64,000 bases of DNA from CAVZZV01 sp963779845 (GTDB taxonomy: Bacteria > Bacteroidota > Bacteroidia > Bacteroidales > GCA-2748055), in the NCBI GenBank assembly GCA_963779845.1, contig CAVZZV010000006.1, forward strand, positions 248,001 to 312,000, read 5' to 3'. The notes beneath the pieces were generated by a model, which ran no database searches, had not been told where the DNA came from, and was given only the letters and a program-made list of their open reading frames with translations. The position numbers were made by a program, and so were the translations under genes. Of this stretch, positions 54,969-62,814 are shown piece after piece; within the stretch, counting starts at the first letter, position 1, and each line of letters opens with the position of its first letter.

Positions 54969-57854
54969 ATGGAAAAAATGGTGAAGGAACTAAAAGAGGC
55001 CATCCTTGGAGAAGTGCGGTTCGATAATGGAAGCAGGGCACTTTACGCCACGGATGGATCTAATTACAGGCAAACCCCCATCGGGGTAGTTATCCCAAGA
55101 AATCAGGAGGATATAATTAAGACCGTTGCCATTTGCCATAAATATAAGACCCCCTTGCTGACACGGGGCGGAGGAACCAGTCTTGCCGGACAGTGCTGCA
55201 ATGAGGCCGTCATCATGGATTTTTCCAAGTATTACAATAAAGTGATCCATATTGATAAGAAGAATAAATTGGTCAGGGTTCAAACAGGAATAGTACTGGA
55301 CCAAATGCGGAACAGAACAGTGCAAGAAACCGGATTGACCTTCGGTCCCGATCCGGCTACACATACCCATTGTACCATTGGTGGAATGCTCGGGAATAAT
55401 TCCTGCGGGATCCATTCGGTGATGGCAGCCAATGAGGGGTATGGGGCCCGGGTTTCTGACAATACCCACAGCCTTAAAATTTTGACCTATGATGGAGTTA
55501 TCATGGAGGTTGGCTCTACCACAGAAGAAGAGCTGGAACATATAATAAAAAAGGGGGGAAGAAAGGGAAATATTTATCAAAAACTCAAAGAAATACGCGA
55601 CAGCTATGCTTCAAAAATAAAAGAAAAGTACCCTGATATCCCAAGACGGGTTTCCGGGTTTAATCTGGATGAATTACTTCCGGAGAATGGTTTCAACGTG
55701 GCACGCGCCCTTGTGGGAACCGAATCTACCTGCGTTATTATTCTTGAAGCAACCATGAAACTTCTCAACGAACCCAAAGCGCGTTCTTTACTTGTTTTGG
55801 GTTATCCGGATGTCTTTGCAGCAGGAAAGCATGCAAGCATCGTAATGAAATCCAAACCAATCGGATTAGAGGGCATTGATGATGAGCTAATAAGATATAT
55901 GCGGAAAAAAGAGCTCAATATTGACGACCTAAGTCTGATGCCGAAAGGAAAGGGCTGGTTATTGGTTGAATTCGGAGGAAACAGTAAAACTGAGTCCGAC
56001 AGGAAATCACGGGATTTGATGAAGAAACTGGAGGATGAGAAGGATCCTCCGACAATGAAACTCTTCGATGACAATGCTCAGGAATCAAAACTCTGGGAAG
56101 TGAGGGAGTCTGGTTTGGGAGCCACGGCAAATATTCCGGGTATGGACAATACATGGCCGGGATGGGAAGATACAGCTGTAGATCCGGCACAAGTAGGTGA
56201 ATATTTAAAAGAGCTGAAAGAGCTTTTTGCCAAATTCAACTACACGGCAGCAGTCTATGGTCATTTTGGACAAGGATGCATCCACTGCCGGATTAATTTT
56301 GATCTTCAGACCAGTGAGGGAATTGAGAAATTCAGACAATTCACCTTGGAAGGAACGGATCTGGTCATGAAATATAATGGTTCAATCTCGGGTGAACATG
56401 GCGATGGTCAGGCCCGGGGGGATCTGCTTGAAAAAATGTACGGCTCGGAATTGATCCTTGCATTCAGGGAATTTAAGTCGGCCTGGGATCCGGAGTGGAA
56501 AATGAACCCGGGCAAGGTGGTCAAACCGAATAGCCGGACAGAGAATTTTCGTCTCGGTATTGATTATAACCCACCAGAATTAAAAACCCATTTCAAATTT
56601 CCGGACGATGGCGGCAGCTTTGCAAAGGCCACTCTCCGTTGTGTTGGAGTTGGCAAGTGCCGGCGGCCTGATTCAGGAACCATGTGCCCGAGCTACATGG
56701 CCACCTCTGAGGAAAGTGATTCGACCCGGGGCCGTGCCCGGTTATTGTTTGAAATGCTTGAAGGAAAAACCATCACCAAAGGATGGAAGGATAAGAGTGT
56801 AAAGGATGCCCTGGACCTTTGTCTTGCCTGCAAGGGCTGCAAATCGGAATGCCCGGTAAATGTCGATATGGCAACCTATAAATCAGAATTTCTTTCTCAT
56901 TATTACAAAGGGAAGTTGCGTCCCCGTTCAGCCTATGCTTTTGGATTAATTTACTGGTGGTCAAAAATTGCTTCACTCATTCCCCGCATCGCCAATTTCT
57001 TCACCCAAACAAAAATTCTAAGCGACATCCTTAAGTTTATTGGCGGAATAGCCCCTCAACGACAAATTCCAAAATTTGCCAACCAGACCTTTAAAAATTG
57101 GGTCAAATCCCAAAAACAAAATAAACATGACGGAAAAAAAGTGATTCTGTGGGTGGATACCTTCAATAACAATTTTCTGCCACCTACACTACAGGCAGCC
57201 TATGAGGTACTGGATCATGCCGGATTTGAAGTCATCGTACCCAAAAAATCCCTTTGCTGTGGACGTCCTTTATTTGATTTTGGGTGGATTGTCCTGGCGA
57301 AAAAATTACTAAGACAAATCCTGGATACGTTAAGGGAGGAAATCCGGGCGGGTATACCCCTTGTAGGAATAGAACCAAGCTGTACGGCTGTATTCAGGGA
57401 CGAGCTTTGCAATTTGTTCCCCCATGATGAGGATGCCCAAAGGTTGAAGGGACAAACCTATACTCTTGCCGAATTTCTAAAGAAATTTGCTCCTGACTTC
57501 GAGGTCCCGGAACTTGCCGGAAAAGCAATCCTGCATGGGCATTGTCAGCATAAAGCCATTATGACCATTGAACAGGAAGAAAAACTATTGAGAAAAACCG
57601 GACTTGAACTCGAAGTCCTGGATTCGGGCTGTTGTGGTATGGCTGGTTATTTCGGCTATGAGAAAGGGGAACACTATAAAGTTTCCATCAAAGCGGGGGA
57701 AAGGGTTTTGCTGCCAAAAGTGCGGGAAGCTTCAAAAGAGACGCTAATCATTGCCGATGGGTTCAGTTGCCGGGAACAAATTGAACAGGAAACCGGCAGA
57801 AAAGCAATGCATCTGGCCGAGGTGTTGAGGCTTGCTTTAAAAAAATCCCATTAG
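54969..57854 (+). CDS. FAD and Fe-S dehydrogenase (D-lactate/glycolate oxidase-like fusion)
   Basis: A 961-residue fusion. Residues about 25-250 form the PCMH-type FAD domain (TRGGGTSLAGQCCNEAVIMD, FGPDPATHTHCTIGGMLGNN). About 280-530 is the FAD-linked oxidase C-domain (HFGQGCIHCRINFD; GEHGDGQARG). About 560-650 holds two 4Fe-4S-type sections (GVGKCRRPDSGTMCP and CLACKGCKSECPVNV). About 720-955 has two CCG domains (KSLCCGRPLFD; DSGCCGMAGYFGYEKGEHYK). This order matches the large YdiJ-like D-lactate/hydroxyacid dehydrogenases. It oxidises a 2-hydroxyacid and passes electrons to quinone at the inner membrane. The gene follows the enolase-superfamily gene by 25 bases, so they are likely one unit. 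Confidence 0.9.
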   Translation: MEKMVKELKEAILGEVRFDNGSRALYATDGSNYRQTPIGVVIPRNQEDIIKTVAICHKYKTPLLTRGGGTSLAGQCCNEAVIMDFSKYYNKVIHIDKKNKLVRVQTGIVLDQMRNRTVQETGLTFGPDPATHTHCTIGGMLGNNSCGIHSVMAANEGYGARVSDNTHSLKILTYDGVIMEVGSTTEEELEHIIKKGGRKGNIYQKLKEIRDSYASKIKEKYPDIPRRVSGFNLDELLPENGFNVARALVGTESTCVIILEATMKLLNEPKARSLLVLGYPDVFAAGKHASIVMKSKPIGLEGIDDELIRYMRKKELNIDDLSLMPKGKGWLLVEFGGNSKTESDRKSRDLMKKLEDEKDPPTMKLFDDNAQESKLWEVRESGLGATANIPGMDNTWPGWEDTAVDPAQVGEYLKELKELFAKFNYTAAVYGHFGQGCIHCRINFDLQTSEGIEKFRQFTLEGTDLVMKYNGSISGEHGDGQARGDLLEKMYGSELILAFREFKSAWDPEWKMNPGKVVKPNSRTENFRLGIDYNPPELKTHFKFPDDGGSFAKATLRCVGVGKCRRPDSGTMCPSYMATSEESDSTRGRARLLFEMLEGKTITKGWKDKSVKDALDLCLACKGCKSECPVNVDMATYKSEFLSHYYKGKLRPRSAYAFGLIYWWSKIASLIPRIANFFTQTKILSDILKFIGGIAPQRQIPKFANQTFKNWVKSQKQNKHDGKKVILWVDTFNNNFLPPTLQAAYEVLDHAGFEVIVPKKSLCCGRPLFDFGWIVLAKKLLRQILDTLREEIRAGIPLVGIEPSCTAVFRDELCNLFPHDEDAQRLKGQTYTLAEFLKKFAPDFEVPELAGKAILHGHCQHKAIMTIEQEEKLLRKTGLELEVLDSGCCGMAGYFGYEKGEHYKVSIKAGERVLLPKVREASKETLIIADGFSCREQIEQETGRKAMHLAEVLRLALKKSH

Positions 57855-57936
57855 TCCTCTAATCAGATCCTCCAGGAATCAACCAGAACCCTGTGAAAGC
57901 CACATGTGCCTCCAAATGGGTATGGCAGGGGGTAGA

Positions 57937-58425
57937 TTAGAATTCCATTAAAAAACCCATTCCACAATCCTTCACCGCCAGCTCTAAATTCATTCCCTTA
58001 AAAATTGAGCTGGAACCCAATCCGGAATTGAAGGTATTCACGGCCAATTTCGCTCTTTTGTTTGCATTTGAAAATAGGGGGATGGATACAAGAAGCAGTC
58101 CTCCTCCAACGCCGGCAACGGTCCAATTTGGTTCCCCACCCCCAATGGCGGTGCCAAGAGTCCAGCCAATCATAAATCCTCCGGCAAATCCAAAAACGTT
58201 CGCAATGCCGTAATTCGCTTTAGCCCTTTTAAACGCTAAATATGCAATCTCATTCGATTGCATGGCACCGGCTACCTCGGCCATATTCGTGAGCCTTTGA
58301 CCATGTTGATAAAAAGTATAGCCACCGAATGATTTTTGCATAAAGATAGAATCGGAGGGAGACTGACCAAATGAACCCCAAAAAAGAAATATTCCGAGTA
58401 CAAACAAAAGGACTGCTGTTTTCAT
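57937..58425 (-). CDS. Small membrane protein coupled to korC (unknown function)
   Basis: A 162-residue protein with a signal-like helix (AVLLFVLGIFLFWGSFGQ, residues 4-21) and two hydrophobic glycine-rich segments (NVFGFAGGFMIGWTLGTAIG near 76-95 and WTVAGVGGGLLLVSIPLF near 101-118). A conserved-looking QKSFGGYTFYQHGQRLTNMA section lies near 29-48. The start codon overlaps the korC stop by one base (TGATG), so translation is probably coupled. I do not recognise a domain. It may be exported or anchored, and its link to the oxidoreductase is only positional. Confidence 0.6.
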   Translation of the reverse strand: MKTAVLLFVLGIFLFWGSFGQSPSDSIFMQKSFGGYTFYQHGQRLTNMAEVAGAMQSNEIAYLAFKRAKANYGIANVFGFAGGFMIGWTLGTAIGGGEPNWTVAGVGGGLLLVSIPLFSNANKRAKLAVNTFNSGLGSSSIFKGMNLELAVKDCGMGFLMEF

Positions 58426-58970
58426 CAGACAAGCTCTTTGACAATTTCCTTTCCCCGTTTTATTGCCGATTCGTTCAAGGGTATCAGGTGATGGTGCCTT
58501 TCCGGAAGGGATTTGCGAAGTCCTTTTAAGACATTTTCTGTTTTGACAACCGGTTTAATTTGCAGGAAAGCCCCAAGGACAATCATATTGAAGGTCCTAG
58601 TCGAGGACATTTTTGCTGCTTCTTCGGCAGCATCTACACGGTAAACATGAATATCTTTTCGCTCGGGATGACGGGTGATGCCATTGCTATCGTAAAGCAG
58701 TACTCCTCCGGGCTTAACATGGGACTCAAATTTATCAAGGGATTGTTGATTCAGGATAATGGCAGAATCGAAAAGATGTAATATAGGAGAGCTAACTCTT
58801 TCATCACTTAAGATTACAGTCACATTAGCTGTTCCTCCGCGCATTTCAGGCCCGTAGGAGGGCATCCAGCTAACTTCCATATTTTGCATGATTCCCGAAT
58901 AAGCAAGGATTTTACCCATCGATAATACCCCCTGTCCTCCAAATCCGGCAATAATAATCTCTTCTGTCAT
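58425..58970 (-). CDS. korC: 2-oxoacid:ferredoxin oxidoreductase gamma subunit
   Basis: A 181-residue protein from the ATG at 58970, 10 bases after the beta-subunit stop (an ATG at 59012 would overlap the beta gene). MTEEIIIAGFGGQGVLSMGK opens the family (GxGGQG motif), followed by SYGPEMRGGTANVTVILSDE at about 39-58 and PGGVLLYDSNG. It is the gamma subunit that joins the alpha and beta chains. It lies in the order ferredoxin, alpha, beta, gamma on this strand, a complete four-gene set. Confidence 0.92.
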   Translation of the reverse strand: MTEEIIIAGFGGQGVLSMGKILAYSGIMQNMEVSWMPSYGPEMRGGTANVTVILSDERVSSPILHLFDSAIILNQQSLDKFESHVKPGGVLLYDSNGITRHPERKDIHVYRVDAAEEAAKMSSTRTFNMIVLGAFLQIKPVVKTENVLKGLRKSLPERHHHLIPLNESAIKRGKEIVKELV

Positions 58971-58980
58971 GATGTGAATT

Positions 58981-59766
58981 TTATGATTCTTTTTTGACCA
59001 GCTCTCCATCAACCTTAATATCCCCTAAGGGATAGAAAGGAAACATATTTTCTTCCATCCATTCATTCGATTTTACAGGGCTCATTTTCCATCCGGAATT
59101 GCAGTTTGAAACCACTTCAATAAAGGCCAGACCCTGCTTCTGAGCCTGGATTTCAAAAGCTTTTCTAATGGCTTTTTTTGTTCGCCGGACGTTTCCCGGT
59201 TTATGTACGGATTGCCGGGTTACATAGTGAGTACCTGGAAGCATGGCCACCAATTCCGTAATTTTAATGGGGTTTCCCATTTTTTTAACATCTCTTCCAT
59301 AGGGAGAAGTTGAAGTATGCATCCCTTCGAGAGTGGTAGGGGCCATCTGACCGCCAGTCATGCCGTAAATTCCATTGTTAATAAAAATGATCACAATATT
59401 CTCTCCCCGGTTGCAGGCATGAATGGTTTCAGCAGTGCCGATGGCTGCAAGGTCCCCATCTCCCTGATAGGTAAAAACAAATTTATCAGGCCAAAGACGT
59501 TTGATTCCGGTCGCTACAGCCGGCGCGCGCCCATGAGCTGCCTGGGACATGTCGATATCCATGAATTCATAGGCCAGCACTGAACAGCCTACGGGAGCGA
59601 TCCCGATCGTTTCAGACTGGATACCCATCTCCTCAATTACTTCCATGATCAGATGATGAACCGTCCCATGACCGCATCCCGGACAATAAGAAAGCACATT
59701 GTCTGTCATTAATCCGGTACGTTTATGGACCAGATTTTCTTCTTTAATTATATCTACAATTTCCAT
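58981..59766 (-). CDS. korB: 2-oxoacid:ferredoxin oxidoreductase beta subunit (ThDP-binding)
   Basis: A 261-residue ThDP-binding chain. SYCPGCGHGTVHHLIMEVIE at about 27-46 holds the cluster-binding cysteines, PVGCSVLAYEFMDIDMSQAA and HGRAPAVATGIKR follow, and FTYQGDGDLAAIGTAETIHA (about 98-117) with NNGIYGMTGGQ is the ThDP/Mg motif. Reactions: oxidative decarboxylation of a 2-oxoacid to acyl-CoA with ferredoxin reduction. The substrate could be 2-oxoglutarate, branched-chain or another 2-oxoacid, and cannot be fixed from sequence. It is flanked by the alpha and gamma genes. Confidence 0.93.
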   Translation of the reverse strand: MEIVDIIKEENLVHKRTGLMTDNVLSYCPGCGHGTVHHLIMEVIEEMGIQSETIGIAPVGCSVLAYEFMDIDMSQAAHGRAPAVATGIKRLWPDKFVFTYQGDGDLAAIGTAETIHACNRGENIVIIFINNGIYGMTGGQMAPTTLEGMHTSTSPYGRDVKKMGNPIKITELVAMLPGTHYVTRQSVHKPGNVRRTKKAIRKAFEIQAQKQGLAFIEVVSNCNSGWKMSPVKSNEWMEENMFPFYPLGDIKVDGELVKKES

Positions 59767-59831
59767 AATTCATTTATTATCAATAACTCCTCGTGCTTCT
59801 CCCGATAACCATCTATCTCAATACCAACCTG

Positions 59832-60902
59832 TTATTTAGTTAAAAATTTTTGTACCAGAGCTTCCAATACTTCATCAGGAGAAGGTACCATACCTCCAAA
59901 ACGTCCGAAATGCTGAACGGGAACCCTTCCTTCAACAGCAAGGCGGACATCCTCGACCATCTGTCCCGCATTCATCTCAACCGAAAGAAAGGCTTTTACA
60001 CTTGCAGCCAACTCAGAAATTCTTTTAGAAGGAAAAGGAAACAGGGTAACAGGGCGAAGCAATCCGGCTTTAATCCCTTTAGCCCGAGCAAGTTGTACCG
60101 CTTTTTGACTTATCCTCGCACTTGAACCATAAGCCACGATAATGTATTCGGCATCCCCGGTCTCAATTTCTTCAAACCTTACCTCCAGCTCTTCCATCTT
60201 CCGGTATTTAGCCTGAAGTTTAAGATTATGCTTTTCCTGGCGGGCAGGATCAAGCTCCAGCGAAGTTATGATATTCCGCTGCCTGTCCGGTGTGCGCCCG
60301 GTAATGACCCAGGCCTGGTCAAAATCGGTGAGACGGGGCTGCTGGTCAAACAACTCAACTTTTTCCATCATCTGGCCAATTACCCCATCGCTCAGAATCA
60401 GGGCAGGATTGCGGTATTTAAAAGCAAGCTCAAAAGCCAGTTTGACAAAATCGGACATTTCCTGCACGGAGGCTGGCGCCAGGACAATCAGTTTATAATC
60501 GCCATGCCCCCCTCCTTTTACAGACTGGAAATAATCGGCCTGCGAAGGCTGAATGGTGCCTAATCCGGGGCCTCCACGGACCACGTTGACAATTAAACAG
60601 GGTAATTCAGCTCCGGCAATATAGGAAATACCTTCCTGCTTGAGGCTTATTCCCGGACTCGAAGAGGAGGTCATAACCCGTTTCCCGGTTCCGGCCGCCC
60701 CATAAACCATATTGATGGCCGCTATTTCACTTTCGGCCTGAAGCACCACCATTCCGGTTCTATCCTCCGGTTTTTCGGCCATCAGGTATTCCAAGACTTC
60801 TGACTGAGGGGTGATAGGATATCCGAAATAGGCATCGACCCCGGCCCGGATGGCGGCCTCCGCAATGGCTTCGTTTCCTTTCATTAATCGTAATTCACTC
60901 AT
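59832..60902 (-). CDS. vorB: 2-oxoacid:ferredoxin oxidoreductase alpha subunit (VorB/KorA-like)
   Basis: A 356-residue chain with the pyrimidine-binding domain: RLMKGNEAIAEAAIRAGVDA, YFGYPITPQSEVLEYLM (about 24-40), QAESEIAAINMVYGAAGTGK (about 55-74) and SSSPGISLKQEGISYIAGAE (about 80-99), followed by RGGPGLGTIQPSQADYFQ. The YPITPQSE form and absence of a fused gamma domain fit the separate alpha subunit called VorB. It contains the catalytic Glu region and works with the beta chain. A 65-base gap separates it from the beta gene; the ferredoxin-type subunit lies 16 bases upstream. Confidence 0.92.
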   Translation of the reverse strand: MSELRLMKGNEAIAEAAIRAGVDAYFGYPITPQSEVLEYLMAEKPEDRTGMVVLQAESEIAAINMVYGAAGTGKRVMTSSSSPGISLKQEGISYIAGAELPCLIVNVVRGGPGLGTIQPSQADYFQSVKGGGHGDYKLIVLAPASVQEMSDFVKLAFELAFKYRNPALILSDGVIGQMMEKVELFDQQPRLTDFDQAWVITGRTPDRQRNIITSLELDPARQEKHNLKLQAKYRKMEELEVRFEEIETGDAEYIIVAYGSSARISQKAVQLARAKGIKAGLLRPVTLFPFPSKRISELAASVKAFLSVEMNAGQMVEDVRLAVEGRVPVQHFGRFGGMVPSPDEVLEALVQKFLTK

Positions 60903-60918
60903 AATTATTTCCTTTTGA

Positions 60919-61143
60919 TCAAACGGTAACCCTATACACCGAAATCACCCCATCAGGGCATACAATGGCGCAATTGGAACAACCGGTACAGGCTTCAGGT
61001 ACTTCCATGTAAGCAAAATGATATCCTTTCCCATTCACATCCCTTGCCAGCTGGATTACATTGGTCGGGCAATTTACCACACATAGCTCACATCCCTTAC
61101 ATCTCTCCTGATCCACTACAATCGCCCCTTTAGCTCTTGCCAT
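60919..61143 (-). CDS. 2-oxoacid:ferredoxin oxidoreductase delta subunit (2x 4Fe-4S ferredoxin-like)
   Basis: A 74-residue iron-sulfur protein with CKGCELCVVNCPTNVI and CTGCSNCAIVCPDGVI, two full CxxCxxCxxxCP clusters. It is the first gene of the oxidoreductase operon and serves as the electron-transfer subunit to free ferredoxin. An exact -7 element lies about 40 bases before its ATG. Confidence 0.93.
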   Translation of the reverse strand: MARAKGAIVVDQERCKGCELCVVNCPTNVIQLARDVNGKGYHFAYMEVPEACTGCSNCAIVCPDGVISVYRVTV

Positions 61144-61183
61144 AATGATAATTTTTTATGGTTTTCTAAACCTAAATGAATTT

Positions 61184-61191
61184 CAAAAATA
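61184..61191 (-). promoter_or_regulatory. Promoter -7 element of the 2-oxoacid:ferredoxin oxidoreductase operon
   Basis: The minus strand reads TATTTTTG, an exact TAnnTTTG match, about 40 bases before the ATG at 61143. No -33 TTTG is visible at the correct spacing. Confidence 0.4.
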
Positions 61192-61317
61192 AAAATTAAA
61201 TATGGAAACCCTCTTTATATCTATAATAAATCCATGAAAACTTGAATGTTTAAAAACATAAAATATATAAATAGTTTTTATTCAGCATCTTACAAACCGA
61301 ACACCATTAGTTGAAAA

Positions 61318-62637
61318 TCAAAGCGGGTGATCTGCCTTAAACTGGTCCACTCTTTTTCGCAGATCATCGAACTGGTCCCTGCTAACCTGCGAAACACAAG
61401 CCCTGATTCCTTCATGACGTTCACTTCCGGTAATAGTAAGGGAAATAGCACTTATCCCATAATATAAAAGTTCTTCCAGCAGAGCCGGACCTGAAAAACC
61501 CGGGTAAGAAATGGTAAAATAAAAACCATCTGCTATATCCCTGTCAATATCTTTCCTGTAGACAATTTCGAATCCTCCACGGGTAAAAATCTCTTTCATA
61601 ATACGGGCTTTTTCTCCATACTCCTTAACCTCCCCAATAAAATTGTACTGGCCGGAATTCACAGCCCGAAGAATGGATGCCAGGGCATACTGGGCTGAAT
61701 GGCTTGTACCGGATGAAAGGGCATATAATGCGCCATAAATCATGGCACGACCAAACACGTCAGTGCCATAATATCGCCGGAGATTGGGATACCTGGTATT
61801 AAATAGTTTATCTGAAACAACCATCATACCTATTCTCTGTCCTGCATAAGAAAAGGCTTTAGAACTGCTTATCAGGAGCAGGTAGTTATCTGTATATTTG
61901 GCAATAGTCGATTGAAAGGGCGGTTTCCCAGGTCGGGAAAGGTCCTTTCTGAAATCCATCCCAAAATATGCGAGATCTTCAATCACAATTACATTATATT
62001 TTTCCGCAAGTCCGGCAATGGTCTTGAGCTCATCTTCTGTAAGACATATCCAGGAGGGGTTATTTGGGTTTGAATATAAGATGGTGGATATATTCCCTTT
62101 CCTTAGGTAAGAATTCAATTTATCCTTCAGCTTATCGTCTCGGTAATTATATATATCAAAACTTTCAAATTCCTGTGCCAATACCCTCGATTGAAGTTTC
62201 TGTACCGGAAAGCCCGGATCAATATATAGTGTGCTTTGGCGGTCCGGCTCCACCCTGTTGGCCACTAAAAAGGCGGCGAATCCTCCCATCATCGATCCCA
62301 CAGTGGGAATACACGAAATCGGGTTTACCTTTATATCCAGGAATAAACGAACAAATTCGGATATTTCGAATTTCAATTCTGGCAAACCCTCGATCGCAGG
62401 ATAAATGGATGCCACCCCTTTATTTAAGGCTTCGATTTCAGCCTGCACACCAATTTGAGGAGCATCAAGACCGGGAACACCCATTTCCATTCGTATAAAC
62501 CGTTTACCAGATTTTATTTCGATTTCGCTGACCAACCTTACCAATTCTCTTATACTGGCTTTCCCTATGCTCTCGATCCCACTTTCTACAATAAGGGATT
62601 CAACAAGCTCAAAATCTATCGGTGTATTTTTATTCAT
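61318..62637 (-). CDS. PLP-dependent aminotransferase (class I/II)
   Basis: A 439-residue fold-type-I enzyme. The PLP Lys is in LLISSSKAFSYAGQRIGMMV at about 252-271, with TILYSNPNNPSWICLTEDEL (about 186-205) and VIEDLAYFGMDF (about 219, the Asp and Tyr that hold PLP). The N-terminal half has IEGLPELKFEISEFVRLFL. The group is aspartate/aromatic-aminotransferase-like, but I cannot fix the substrate. It lies between the oxidoreductase operon and a phenylacetate-CoA ligase, consistent with conversion of amino acids to 2-oxoacids for that enzyme. Confidence 0.87.
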   Translation of the reverse strand: MNKNTPIDFELVESLIVESGIESIGKASIRELVRLVSEIEIKSGKRFIRMEMGVPGLDAPQIGVQAEIEALNKGVASIYPAIEGLPELKFEISEFVRLFLDIKVNPISCIPTVGSMMGGFAAFLVANRVEPDRQSTLYIDPGFPVQKLQSRVLAQEFESFDIYNYRDDKLKDKLNSYLRKGNISTILYSNPNNPSWICLTEDELKTIAGLAEKYNVIVIEDLAYFGMDFRKDLSRPGKPPFQSTIAKYTDNYLLLISSSKAFSYAGQRIGMMVVSDKLFNTRYPNLRRYYGTDVFGRAMIYGALYALSSGTSHSAQYALASILRAVNSGQYNFIGEVKEYGEKARIMKEIFTRGGFEIVYRKDIDRDIADGFYFTISYPGFSGPALLEELLYYGISAISLTITGSERHEGIRACVSQVSRDQFDDLRKRVDQFKADHPL

Positions 62638-62686
62638 TACTGATCTAAAATAAATCTATTAAAATATCGAATGGCTGAATCAGGTC

Positions 62687-62702
62687 CGGGCTAACCAGCC
62701 CG
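62687..62702. terminator. GC-rich hairpin between paaK and the aminotransferase gene
   Basis: CGGGCT (62687-62692) and AGCCCG (62697-62702) form a perfect 6-base stem with loop AACC, just downstream of the paaK stop. There is no T tract, so it may be a terminator or a leader structure of the aminotransferase gene. Confidence 0.35.
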
Positions 62703-62814
62703 CTGAAGCCAGTGTTCTATTGCCTCCCCATTCATTCGGGCATAAAATCCCGACTTTTCGAAGTAGCAGTTTACCGGGGAGCATAGCCAAGAAAAGGGAC
62801 ACTATGGATCTACA

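Noticed and set aside
57858..57941. TCTAATC/GATTAGA pair flanking the gap between the FAD/Fe-S gene and the small membrane protein
   Set aside because: The arms are only seven bases and 70 bases apart, with no further pairing. Not a believable structure or attachment site.
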